DNA of 64,000 nt from Idiomarina aquatica (GTDB lineage: Bacteria > Pseudomonadota > Gammaproteobacteria > Enterobacterales > Alteromonadaceae), in assembly GCF_003987185.1 (NCBI RefSeq), contig NZ_PIPS01000001.1, forward strand, positions 1 through 64,000. Direction: 5' to 3'. The position numbers were made by a program, and so were the translations under genes. Shown here in pieces: positions 50,640-59,549 of this stretch. The notes beneath the pieces were generated by a model. It was not told the DNA's origin. It saw only the letters and a program-made list of their open reading frames with translations, and did no database searches. Position 1 is the stretch's first letter. The number at the start of each line of letters is the position of its first letter.

Positions 50640-52268
50640 ATTAGGTTTTTGCTCCGTACCAACACCCGAAATGGTTACCTCAAACCCCCTTTGAGAAAGA
50701 TTTTCAAATGCCTTCGATAGATTAACTTTGCTGAAGAATGGTAAATTACTCTTCAAGCTCGCTGAATCCTCACCTAAAATTAAGAAGACGACTTCAACTC
50801 CATCACTTTTGAAGTTATCGAGTGGGACGCTATCCTGCAAGCCGCTGCTCACTTGCCTCAGAACAGTTCGTGCTTTTTTCCTGAACTCTCTGTCTCCAAG
50901 TAAAACCTCAGCAGACACACTACCTTGAGCGAATAAATGACTTAAACCGGCCGAGCCACCTTTTCTATGCTTCACATGAATAAACTGTTTGCTATTGGTC
51001 ATCAAATCACAAAGTTCGATAGATGAAGTAGTCCTATTGCTTTTGATCAGCTTTTTATCGAGCAAGTGATAAGAGTGGTCATTAGCAACCCTTGCATTGT
51101 AATCACCTTCGGTTTCAATTTTTGATTTTGGCTCCCCATCTTTAGTTTCTTCCCATACGTAAACCTTTGGAAAGGTTAAGGCTGATATACTTATTTGGGA
51201 AAGGACTGCATCAATTCTGGACATAAAATTATTGTCAATTTCATACCACAATCCTGCGAACAATATATAAGTCTTATTTTCTTCCTTATATTCAAAATAA
51301 ATGCATTTATATATTTGATGTTCGGATTCGTTTTCGTGTACATCATATACAAACAACCGATCCCGTTTAATCGAATCGATTGAAACCGATGCAGTGTCTA
51401 AGTTGTCAAGATAATCACCTGCTTCAATTGTTGGCTTTATTGTGCTTTTAGAGCGAGTAAAGCTAAACCCATAAATTGCATCCCATTGAACAATCTCAGG
51501 AAGGGTGATGGTTATATCTGAACTCTTTAATTTAAGTTTTTCAAGTAGCTTTTCATCAAGACCATCGATTTCTGACTTTTCTTTAACCTTCCTAATATTA
51601 TCGACCCATGAAAATCCTTTCTTATATGAATCGTTGCTATAGTAGCTAGAAAGCAAGTCCACCAAGCTTGATAATTCATCGACATTAATCTCTGTAGCAA
51701 AGGAGTATACAGAATCACCGCCTGAAATATTTTTTAAGTTTACGCCAGTTTTTGGCGACCCAGTAACAGCCCGCAGTACATCTCTGGATATATCAATACC
51801 AAAGACTCCAACCGCCGATTCTCTCGATGCTTGCGACTTCTTCTGTACGGCTTGATCTTCTAACGTGAACAGGTCAACGCTGCGCAAGCTGTCATGATCA
51901 AGTGTATTGAGTGCAGTTTTTATTCCAAAGTCATGAACAAAGTATTTTGTATCTATCAAGAATCGACCATAACCGAAGGTAAAAGCCATTGTAGCCGTTG
52001 CTGTTTTTATAATAAGGACTGCAGAGCTAGAGCGATTAGCAAGTTCATCGAGCGAAACGCCAGTAATGTTCTCAGTAAACGCACTCCATTTTGGCTTCTT
52101 TTCTGTAGGTATTTTTACGAATAGCTTTCCTTCAAGTTCATGCTTACTGTCCAGATCATAAGCGTTCACCTGAGATGCTCCCTTTAGGAAGTCGGAAACT
52201 TCTAGCGAAGCATGTTCAGCCTTTGCCAAGAATGCGTTTAAATATAAGTATGGCTTTCTCTCTTCCAC
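50634..52268 (-). CDS. TIGR04141-type sporadically distributed protein
   Basis: 544 residues. The N-terminus KPYLYLNAFLAKAEHASLEV and the mid segments AFTFGYGRFLID, GVFGIDISRDVLRAVTGSP, SGGDSVYSFATEI, YLDNLDTASVSIDSIKRDR and the late FIHVKHRKGGSAGLSHLFAQG match my memory of the TIGR04141 family. Members occur patchily in islands with defence genes. The late part resembles a nuclease-like fold (VKHRKGGSAGLSHLFAQG). Function unproven. Confidence 0.75.
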   Translation of the reverse strand: MEERKPYLYLNAFLAKAEHASLEVSDFLKGASQVNAYDLDSKHELEGKLFVKIPTEKKPKWSAFTENITGVSLDELANRSSSAVLIIKTATATMAFTFGYGRFLIDTKYFVHDFGIKTALNTLDHDSLRSVDLFTLEDQAVQKKSQASRESAVGVFGIDISRDVLRAVTGSPKTGVNLKNISGGDSVYSFATEINVDELSSLVDLLSSYYSNDSYKKGFSWVDNIRKVKEKSEIDGLDEKLLEKLKLKSSDITITLPEIVQWDAIYGFSFTRSKSTIKPTIEAGDYLDNLDTASVSIDSIKRDRLFVYDVHENESEHQIYKCIYFEYKEENKTYILFAGLWYEIDNNFMSRIDAVLSQISISALTFPKVYVWEETKDGEPKSKIETEGDYNARVANDHSYHLLDKKLIKSNRTTSSIELCDLMTNSKQFIHVKHRKGGSAGLSHLFAQGSVSAEVLLGDREFRKKARTVLRQVSSGLQDSVPLDNFKSDGVEVVFLILGEDSASLKSNLPFFSKVNLSKAFENLSQRGFEVTISGVGTEQKPNA

Positions 52269-52289
52269 TGAAATCAGCTCCCTATTGAT

Positions 52290-52337
52290 GCATAAGGCCG
52301 CATTCAGCGGCTTCTCCGTTGCAATGTTTTGTTAGGC
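52290..52337 (-). other. attC recombination site O
   Basis: GCATAAGGCCGCATTCAGCG to CAATGTTTTGTTAGGC, 48 bp. R core GCCTAAC is canonical; the other reads CTTATGC in place of GTTATGC, a mutated base. Arms are GCCGCATTCAGCGGC. Confidence 0.7.
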
Positions 52338-53380
52338 TTAATGGCTCGATAGATTGCGATCGGCTGTACCATTATTCGGGGGTAACGACAGGTCCTGATC
52401 ATTTCTTCTAATCCATCAAAGCCTCTAAATACGCCTCGAAAGCCACTCTCAACTGACAGATGCTCATTGCCTTCAACTTTCATTTCCTCATCATTAAATT
52501 CAGCCATTGGGTCAAATTCATCCTCTTCCTTTTCAGGAATTGATGTAATAACACCAAGCATAGTTACTCTTATTGTTGGTTTAGATCCAAAAAGGTAATG
52601 GACGGACTCTGTATCTTGATCTAAGAAGAACTCTCTTTTTACATTTGACATAACATGAAAGTTTGGCATATCAGGGAATGGGTAAAGGCGAATATTGAAA
52701 ATGTCAGGTAGAAATACTCGAACCCAAGTTTTTAAACCTTCGATAATCCAACCGTCAACTGCGCCGACTAATTTGTTGTTGACGACTCTCTCAAGTCTCT
52801 CTTCTGCCTGCTTTAGCTCCTGTTTCTTCTTTGTCTTAGGCTGGCCGTTCTTCATTTTCTTGATGTCCTCTCTCATAACATCAAGATTTTCAAAAATATC
52901 TTTTAATTCAGGCGACTCTCGAAGGCTTGACTTAACGCTGTAATTTATGAACTTAGTGATATCATCATAATTGTCGGCTATTCGAGTTATTCGCTCATAA
53001 TCTTCAAGGACGATATTACCTTCAGCTTTTACACACAGGGCATTTTTAAAAGTATTTATTGCCGAGCCACTTTCAATAGATTCCTCTGTAACATCGACTC
53101 CAATTTCTGCCGTGTACCCTTGTTCAAAAAGCTCTCGCTCTAATTCGTTTAACACCTCGTGATGACTAACCCTAGTTTCTTTTAGCCCCTGGGACTCTGT
53201 GCCTGTCCCTCCCGCCTCATGCTTAAATACCTTAAAATCATAGTTTCTAAGATTCTTGCTATTTTCAGAGGACACGGAAGAAACTTCGAAGGACTGGGCT
53301 ATGCCTCCAGAAATTTGGCTATAAAGGGAGCTAACCTTGTCCATGTCTAGGTATATAAAATCCTTTACTTCAGCCATCAA
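52304..53380 (-). CDS. DUF6414 family protein
   Basis: 358 residues starting MMAEVKDFIYLDMDKVSSLYSQ. The DFIYLDxDKVSSLYSQ start and middle ESVHYLFGSKPTIRVTMLG are typical of DUF6414, a family seen in prophage and defence islands. A predicted coiled coil lies around 180-215 (KKKQELKQAEERLERVV). The last 11 residues (KPNKTLQRRSR) are encoded by attC O. Function unknown. Confidence 0.75.
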   Translation of the reverse strand: MMAEVKDFIYLDMDKVSSLYSQISGGIAQSFEVSSVSSENSKNLRNYDFKVFKHEAGGTGTESQGLKETRVSHHEVLNELERELFEQGYTAEIGVDVTEESIESGSAINTFKNALCVKAEGNIVLEDYERITRIADNYDDITKFINYSVKSSLRESPELKDIFENLDVMREDIKKMKNGQPKTKKKQELKQAEERLERVVNNKLVGAVDGWIIEGLKTWVRVFLPDIFNIRLYPFPDMPNFHVMSNVKREFFLDQDTESVHYLFGSKPTIRVTMLGVITSIPEKEEDEFDPMAEFNDEEMKVEGNEHLSVESGFRGVFRGFDGLEEMIRTCRYPRIMVQPIAIYRAIKPNKTLQRRSR

Positions 53381-53400
53381 TCTCTCCAGTCAAAGATTGC

Positions 53401-53584
53401 CTAACATTTGTATATGGTGCGTGCGCATTTAGAAACTCGTCCAATTGATAGTTTTCGGTTCTTAACTTACTGAGCAAGCAGTCATTCCTGACTTGAAAGG
53501 TTCCGAGTTAGCAAAGGCAATTTGAGTATACTCACTTATACTCTAACGAGAGCACAATATTTAACCTTTATTTTTTGTTATGTC
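53401..53584 (-). repeat. Large attC-like site 3 (184 bp)
   Basis: CTAACATTTGTATATGGTGC, GCGCATTTAGAAACTCGTCC, and GAGAGCACAATATTTAACC to TTTTGTTATGTC. It has the same plan as sites 1 and 2. One inner arm is degenerate (GAGAGCAC). It lies just upstream of the DUF6414 gene and is the last element of the array to the right. Confidence 0.7.
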
Positions 53585-53803
53585 ATTGACAGTAAACGAC
53601 TTAAATACACAACACAACAAAAATATGCGCAATATTGCCGACTTGAATGTGCCTTGCACCGCTATCAACACCCACGCTTGCGAATAACGGGACGGCTAGT
53701 CACTAGTTGGAGTTGGCTGAAAGTAAGAAGGTCCGCTAATCGCTCTTTTCAGACCTTAATTTTATCCTCTTGGGCTGCTTCGTGCCAGGAGCGGACATTC
53801 AGG
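53585..53803. repeat. Conserved tail of large attC repeat, copy 3, with palindromic element
   Basis: ATTGACAGTAAACGACTTAA, ATGCGCAATATTGCCGAC, ACGGGACGGCTAGTCACTAG, then the palindrome arms AAGGTCCGCTAATCGCTC and CTTCGTGCCAGGAGCGGAC. About 90 percent like copy 1 where both are intact. No open frame. The remaining stretch to 54056 has no recognised feature. Confidence 0.75.
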
Positions 53804-54056
53804 TATATAGCTCATTTCTACCGCATTCGGTGTTAGAAACGCTTTGCGTCCTTTAGACGGATAAACATAATTGCTAACTCAAAAATGTTCCGCTGTGAAT
53901 TGGCGTCCGAATTAGAAGGTCAGCTTAGTCAGCATTACATAGATATCCCAGTGTTTGGGTTGCAATTGTCAAGACTGCACCCTCTCTAAAAGTGATATTG
54001 ATGCCATGTCACAAGTTCTATATCATTGAGAAAATTGATATACAGGTTAGTAAGTT

Positions 54057-54971
54057 ATGGAATTCAAAGTATTGTTAGACGGCTCATTTTCTGATCTTTG
54101 TAAGAAAAGTATAAGCCCTCAATACAACAAGCATGTTTTGAGTATCGCCAATGATTTCGAGGAAGGAAGTTGGCATCAAAAAAACTTTCATATGTTTATA
54201 TGGGATAATATTGCAGAAACTTCTCTGTCGTCTCAGGAAAGAGAAGCACTAATTAACAAATCCTCATCTTTACTTACAGCCTCCGCAGCTAACCTAAGAT
54301 TGACAGATAAAGAAACTGATATTGGTAAAGGTAGTGAATTAGCCGAAATTTTTTTATACGGGATTATGAAACACCACTATGGAGCTTTGCCAGTGGTTCC
54401 CAAGATTTTCTATAAACAGAATGCTCAAGATAACGCAAAAGGTGCTGATAGTGTCCATCTAATTGTGCATGGTGATGATTTTTCCCTTTGGCTCGGCGAA
54501 GCTAAGTTTTACAAGTCAATCGAGAACGCAAGACTTGGTTCCATAGTTAAATCTGTAAAGAACTCCTTGCACCCAGATAAGCTGAAGAAAGAGAACAGTA
54601 TCGTCACGAATGTTAGCGATATTGATCACTTAATAGAAAACTCTGAATTACGTCAACGAATCAAAGATGCGTTGGCACCTAAAGTGTCATTAGACTCCAT
54701 TAAACCCAAAATCCATATTCCCATTTTTATACTTCATGAGTGCGAGGTAACTCAAGGTACTACTATGTGGTCAGAGGAATACCAGACGCAAATTACGGAT
54801 TACCACTTAGATAGAGCAACTGCTTACTTCGAGAAGCAGATATCAGAGATAAGCGACGTACATCTTTACGACCAAATAACCTTCCATATCATACTGTTCC
54901 CAGTTCCAAATAAGGCTCAAATTGTTGAAAAATTTGTCCAAAAGGTTGAGTTCTTGAAGGAGGAGTTCTAG
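54057..54971 (+). CDS. hamA: Hachiman defence system protein HamA (DUF1837 nuclease)
   Basis: 304 residues. The DUF1837 pattern is present: GKGSELAEIFLYGIM (E94), KGADSVHLIVHGDDFSLWLGEAKFY (D131, E148-x-K150), which is the PD-(D/E)xK nuclease core, and the IFILHECE segment. HamA degrades DNA when HamB senses phage-altered DNA, killing the infected cell. The gene overlaps hamB by one base (TAGTG), so the two are coupled. It is on the plus strand, opposite to the array. Confidence 0.88.
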   Translation: MEFKVLLDGSFSDLCKKSISPQYNKHVLSIANDFEEGSWHQKNFHMFIWDNIAETSLSSQEREALINKSSSLLTASAANLRLTDKETDIGKGSELAEIFLYGIMKHHYGALPVVPKIFYKQNAQDNAKGADSVHLIVHGDDFSLWLGEAKFYKSIENARLGSIVKSVKNSLHPDKLKKENSIVTNVSDIDHLIENSELRQRIKDALAPKVSLDSIKPKIHIPIFILHECEVTQGTTMWSEEYQTQITDYHLDRATAYFEKQISEISDVHLYDQITFHIILFPVPNKAQIVEKFVQKVEFLKEEF

Positions 54972-57064
54972 TGGATATATTCGAAAAGTGTCATGAGATC
55001 AATAACTATATAAAAGATCTAGATGAAGTGTCCGCGAGAAATGAGCTCATTAAACTGCTGGACTATCATAAGTCTAAGCAAATCCAATACTCACCTTTAG
55101 TCAACAACCTGATCAGGCAGGTCGGTTTATTTCCTTACATTCAACTGGAAACAAGTGATTGGCAAGATAGATATGCACATGAAGCATTTAAGGTGGATGT
55201 TGGTGAAAGAGATACTTTAACTCTACATCGAGAACAATCCTCAATTCTCAAAAAGTTAATAGAGGGAAAAAACCTTGCGGTAAGCGCTCCCACCAGTTTT
55301 GGCAAGAGTTTCGTTATTGATGCGTTTATAGCGTTAAAAAAACCAAAAAATTTAGTAATTATTGTCCCTACAATTGCGTTAACAGATGAAACTCGAAGGA
55401 GATTGCATAAGAAGTTTAGCGGGATCTATAAGATAATCACAACTTCCGAAGCAACACTTAGTGATTCAAACATTTTTATTTTTCCTCAAGAACGAGCTAT
55501 CCACTACGCAGAACAGTTAGAGAACATAGATATATTGATAATTGATGAATTCTATAAAGCAAGTTCAGCATTTGATAAGGATAGGTCTCCGACGTTAGTA
55601 AATACCATATTAAAGCTTGGCTCAAAAGCAAAACAAAAGTACTTTCTTGCCCCAAACATATCTTCACTGAATGACAGCCTATTTACAAGAAATATGGAAT
55701 TTGTGAATGTAAATTTTAATACTGTTTTTCTCGAAAAGCATGAACTTTATGAGGAGATCGACGGTGATGAAACGGCTAAGTGCGAGGCATTAATTAATAT
55801 CCTATCGAAGACTGCTGGTAAAACATTGATATACGCGGGCACTTTTAGAAATATTGATAGCTTATCTAATTTGCTTACAGCCCGCTTTTCATCATTCGAA
55901 AATCGTCTGCTCAGAGATTTCCATCATTGGTTGGCAAAAAATTACGATGTTAACTGGAAACTGACCAACTTGGTAAAAAAGGGAACAGGCATTCACAATG
56001 GACGCTTACATCGCTCGCTAAGTCAAATTCAAATACGCTTATTTGAGGAAGAAAAAGGTCTCAAAAACTTGGTATCCACATCTTCTATTATAGAAGGGGT
56101 AAATACATCCGCAGAAAACGTCGTTCTTTGGAGCAACCTCAGTGGTAGAGGAAAAGCACGCATAAGTGATTTTAGCTATAAGAACATCATAGGCCGTGGT
56201 GGTAGAATGTTCCGACACTTCGTTGGAAAGGTCTATGTTTTAGAGAAGCCTCCAGAAGAAACCAAGACACAATTAGACTTAGAATTCCCAGACCAACTCG
56301 TTGGCAGTATTGATTTGGAAGAATATAAAACTGAACTAACTCAGGATCAAATAGCTAAGATAATCGCCTACAAAGAGGATATGGAGGAGTTACTGGGCGA
56401 AGGTAGGCTGAATCAACTTCAAAAAGGCGGTCAAATTGAATCCAGTGATTCGTTTTTAATTCGTAACATCGCAAAAGAACTAGTAACAAATAAATCTACG
56501 TGGGGCGGTTTAGGATACTTAAACTCGAGCCATCCCGATGATTGGGAAGGTTATTTGTACAAAGTAATAAGGCTATCTCCAAGTGGTTGGGGAGAAAAAC
56601 ATAGTAAATTTGTGGGGTTTGTTAAGGTTTTAGCGGATAACTGGTCGCTAACTATTCCTCAGTTACTGAATAGGCTGAAAGCCCTAGATATCGGCATTGA
56701 TCAGTTCTTTGAACTAGAGAAGAACACTACATTCAAACTCGCCTCGCTTCTCAATGATGTAAATGTTCTCCAGAAAAATATTCTAAACGAGAATATAGAT
56801 ATTTCGCCTTTTGTCGGTAAGGTTTCTAATGCTTTCCTACCACCTTTGGTTTATCAGCTAGAAGAGTACGGTTTACCAAGAATGTTATCTAGAAAAATTC
56901 ATGATCTAGGAGTGATAGACCTTGAGCGAGATGAGATTGAGATTCATGATGTTTTAGAAGAGTTTACGAGTATATCTATAGATCATCAACTACGACTAAA
57001 CGCATCATTTGATTCTTTTGATAAATACATATTTGATTACTTTATGGAAGGCATAACTATATAG
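54971..57064 (+). CDS. hamB: Hachiman defence system protein HamB (superfamily 2 helicase)
   Basis: 697 residues from GTG 54971, with AGGAG upstream. Walker A is APTSFGKS (106-113), IVPTIALTDE is motif Ia, DEFY (192-195) motif II, STSSIIEGVN motif V and GRGGRMFRHFVGKVYV motif VI. This Ski2-like helicase partners the HamA nuclease and holds it off until it meets damaged or unusual DNA. The gene ends 10 bp from an IS remnant. Confidence 0.88.
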   Translation: MDIFEKCHEINNYIKDLDEVSARNELIKLLDYHKSKQIQYSPLVNNLIRQVGLFPYIQLETSDWQDRYAHEAFKVDVGERDTLTLHREQSSILKKLIEGKNLAVSAPTSFGKSFVIDAFIALKKPKNLVIIVPTIALTDETRRRLHKKFSGIYKIITTSEATLSDSNIFIFPQERAIHYAEQLENIDILIIDEFYKASSAFDKDRSPTLVNTILKLGSKAKQKYFLAPNISSLNDSLFTRNMEFVNVNFNTVFLEKHELYEEIDGDETAKCEALINILSKTAGKTLIYAGTFRNIDSLSNLLTARFSSFENRLLRDFHHWLAKNYDVNWKLTNLVKKGTGIHNGRLHRSLSQIQIRLFEEEKGLKNLVSTSSIIEGVNTSAENVVLWSNLSGRGKARISDFSYKNIIGRGGRMFRHFVGKVYVLEKPPEETKTQLDLEFPDQLVGSIDLEEYKTELTQDQIAKIIAYKEDMEELLGEGRLNQLQKGGQIESSDSFLIRNIAKELVTNKSTWGGLGYLNSSHPDDWEGYLYKVIRLSPSGWGEKHSKFVGFVKVLADNWSLTIPQLLNRLKALDIGIDQFFELEKNTTFKLASLLNDVNVLQKNILNENIDISPFVGKVSNAFLPPLVYQLEEYGLPRMLSRKIHDLGVIDLERDEIEIHDVLEEFTSISIDHQLRLNASFDSFDKYIFDYFMEGITI

Positions 57065-57074
57065 AGTCTGTATT

Positions 57075-57459
57075 AGCCCCTTTTTAAAACGGACACTCAT
57101 TAGTTAAGCGATAGGCTCAGACCTATCTTTAAGGAGTGTCTATGGAGCGTATAGAAATTTTCACTGGCGAACAACGCCGTCGTCGCTATACTCCGCAGGA
57201 GAAAGCGAAGTTTGTCGCCATGACCATGCAGCCGGGTTATTCGGTGTCACTGGTGGCTAGACAAAATGGTATCACCCCGAGTTTATTATTTAAGTGGAAG
57301 AAACTCATGCAAGACGGTGGCATGTCCGCAATTCAGGCTGGCGATGAAGTGGTCAGCGCAGCCGAGCATAAAGCGCTGCAAAAGAAAGTGAAGGAGCTTG
57401 AGCAATTACTTGGCAAGTGTAACGCGAACCACACAGCCGGCCAAGATAATTGTCGCTGA
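57075..57459 (+). mobile_element. IS3-family remnant (left end and orfA)
   Basis: AAAACGGACACTCATTAG and AGGAGTGTCT flank the orfA start. The orfA frame is present but no orfB follows. A different transposon end begins at about 57475, so the IS3-type element is truncated. It lies between hamB and an Mrr-like gene. Confidence 0.6.
57142..57459 (+). CDS. IS3-family OrfA-type transposase subunit, isolated
   Basis: 105 residues from ATG 57142 with TAAGGAG upstream. A helix-turn-helix (RYTPQEKAKFVAMTMQPG, SVSLVARQNGITPSLLFKWKK) and a leucine-zipper-like tail (HKALQKKVKELEQLLGKC) match OrfA/InsN of IS2/IS3 elements. The frameshift partner OrfB with the DDE domain is missing, so it cannot transpose on its own. 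Confidence 0.8.
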   Translation: MERIEIFTGEQRRRRYTPQEKAKFVAMTMQPGYSVSLVARQNGITPSLLFKWKKLMQDGGMSAIQAGDEVVSAAEHKALQKKVKELEQLLGKCNANHTAGQDNCR

Positions 57460-57474
57460 GATGGTTGCGGGGTC

Positions 57475-57750
57475 ACCCGAACACGTATTTCGGTTTAATC
57501 CGATCACCGATTTCGGTCTATCCGAACAGTCCGTGGTGGGTCAGTTTTATTGACCGTTTTTGTCGACGTTGATATGCCAGGGCCGCACTTGGTCGAGGTC
57601 ATCACCGTCGTTGAGTAACGGCAGTTGCTCGGAGTGCGTCAGTTTAGGTCGTGGTTGACTATAAACTGGCATGACGCCCTGGTAGCAGTCAGAATTTTTT
57701 TGTATTAAATTAATGAGCTGATCATCCACTACCGATTGCCCAAGGAAGGA
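57475..57750 (-). mobile_element. Remnant of a second IS (IS21-like end)
   Basis: TATTTCGGTTTAATCCGATC and ACCGATTTCGGTCTATCCG are repeated short motifs as at IS21-type ends. A minus-strand frame ends with RPWHINVDKNGQ near 57547 and resembles a transposase C-terminus, preceded by LLNDGDDLDQV. Neither the other end nor an ATPase gene is visible. The family name is tentative. Confidence 0.45.
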
Positions 57751-57752
57751 CA

Positions 57753-58607
57753 ATGGCGCGCAGACGAAGCGGTAAATCATTAATAGAGGGACTCCTCGAT
57801 CTCTTTGTGACTTGGCCCTGGTATGTCAGTCTTGCTCTCGCAATATGCATATTTTTTGGCATTGATACTTATCAGCAATTAACGCCCGAGGCCGCTGTTC
57901 GGCCTAAAAGCAGTAATCCGGGCGATGTTGTGGTTGCCGCATTTGAACCGGCTAAAGCGATGGCGCTTACGTTAGTAAAGATCTTTTTGCCGATATTGCT
58001 GGCAATTGCAAGTTTTGTGTCATTTATCAAGTCATTGCTAACGCAAAGACATTACCACTATGTTGAGCAGTCGCCGACATCAGCTTCACTAAATGAAATG
58101 TCATGGAGCGATTTTGAATCGTTAACCGGTGAATACTTTAAACGCGAAGGCTATACCGTAAAGCCCACAAAAAAAGGTCCTGATGGCGGTGTTGACTTAC
58201 GCATAAAAAAAGACGACCGACTGTACCTGGTGCAGTGTAAACAATGGAAAATGCGTAAAGTACCCGTTGCGGTCGTTCGAGAGCTTTATGGACTCATTGC
58301 CGCTGAAAACGCCGCCGGTGGTTTTATGGTGACTTCAGGAGAATTGACACGTGAAGCACTCGACTTTGCGAAAGACAAACCCATTTACATGATTGACGGC
58401 ACCACTTTTCACCGGTTTATCCGCCAACGTGAAAAAGACGCCGTTACATTTCCCCCTAACCATGTCAGTAAAGTTACCGTCATACATTGCCCTAACTGCA
58501 ATAGCCCAATGGTTAAACGCACCGCTCGGAACGGCGCCAATGCGGGAAGGCAATTTTGGGGCTGCCGACGCTTTCCACGGTGTTATGGGACGCGGGATAT
58601 CCAGTGA
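57753..58607 (+). CDS. Mrr-like membrane-anchored restriction endonuclease with zinc finger
   Basis: 284 residues with AAGGAAGGA before the ATG. Two membrane helices (about 22-38 and 71-92) precede a PD-(D/E)xK domain: FESLTGEYFKREGY, KGPDGGVDLRI (D148), LVQCKQWK (Q161-x-K163). It ends in a topoisomerase-type four-cysteine zinc finger (CPNC at 246-249, then C271, C277). Mrr-type nucleases cut modified DNA; the membrane anchor and zinc finger suggest action at incoming DNA. It lies next to Hachiman and the type III system. Confidence 0.8.
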   Translation: MARRRSGKSLIEGLLDLFVTWPWYVSLALAICIFFGIDTYQQLTPEAAVRPKSSNPGDVVVAAFEPAKAMALTLVKIFLPILLAIASFVSFIKSLLTQRHYHYVEQSPTSASLNEMSWSDFESLTGEYFKREGYTVKPTKKGPDGGVDLRIKKDDRLYLVQCKQWKMRKVPVAVVRELYGLIAAENAAGGFMVTSGELTREALDFAKDKPIYMIDGTTFHRFIRQREKDAVTFPPNHVSKVTVIHCPNCNSPMVKRTARNGANAGRQFWGCRRFPRCYGTRDIQ

Positions 58608-58804
58608 ACATTTACTCGATGGAACCACGTGTTGGTTGCGAATATCTTCCCAATGGCCGCACACCAAGTAACTCAGACTGTCTAGTTGGTTATTAAACAA
58701 TTAAACTGAGTGTCGGCGCCCCACAATCCCATTCGGGAACCTGATCTGGTACTTTGAATCCTGGCCATCTCGTGAAGAATTTCTTTTATTTGAGGTTCAC
58801 CGGC

Positions 58805-59428
58805 TCACTCAGACTTCTTTTCAAACAGTTTTATGTAATGGGTAGCGACACGATTTATTAACTTATCGGCCAGTTCAGCAGCTTGATCGACGTTTGCTAT
58901 ACGCTTACGTTCACCAATATCAATCGACTCATCGTTGATGCGCGGGTCAACCAAAATATCCGCTCCAAACGACTGCTCTAACGCTGCTTTTAAACTCGTC
59001 TTAAACGAACCGGAACCCTGCGGGTCAGCAATGATTGACGCCGCGATGTAATCATACTCGTCATCGCAGTCATTTTCTTTACACATTGTACCTGCAGGGT
59101 CTTCGTTAAAAAGCGCCACTGACAAGTCACGGGTTAATTCAGACTCATGGGCAGCAACCAAGTCCGTTGCCCATTCATGAGCAAGCTTTTGACTCGTGCC
59201 GTCTTGCGCAAGCCCATCTGGACCTAGCTCAGACACACCCCACTCACGCCGTTTCGCATTCATCCTATCGGTGTATTCCTGGCTCATTGGGTTATTACCT
59301 CGGCGCCTTTCCTTAGCGTCCGAGATAGAGTCATAATGGAAGTCATACTCCTCAGAAAAATACTTTCCATGTAGACGGTTAGTTAAGGATTCTAATAACG
59401 TTTTTGTAAACGGTGATTCCATGCTCAT
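58805..59428 (-). CDS. Hypothetical protein next to the type III system
   Basis: 207 residues with several charged segments (ISDAKERRRGNNPMSQEYTD). Two neighbouring cysteines appear in TMCKENDCDDEYDY. No family recognised. It is 121 bp downstream of the Res gene on the same strand, so it may belong to that operon. Confidence 0.6.
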   Translation of the reverse strand: MSMESPFTKTLLESLTNRLHGKYFSEEYDFHYDSISDAKERRRGNNPMSQEYTDRMNAKRREWGVSELGPDGLAQDGTSQKLAHEWATDLVAAHESELTRDLSVALFNEDPAGTMCKENDCDDEYDYIAASIIADPQGSGSFKTSLKAALEQSFGADILVDPRINDESIDIGERKRIANVDQAAELADKLINRVATHYIKLFEKKSE

Positions 59429-59549
59429 GTTGCTATCCCATATTTGATCTTTAAATCTGTTATGCCCTATCTCGAGCTGCTGTTTACAAGTTTACGCATC
59501 CTTGCGTCATCTTGTGTCGCATATAGCCAAACAGTATTGTCTATGAAGA

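Noticed and set aside
53522-53836. Plus-strand frame of 104 codons
   Set aside because: It falls in the conserved attC tail and palindromic element. The same region in the other two copies does not keep a frame.
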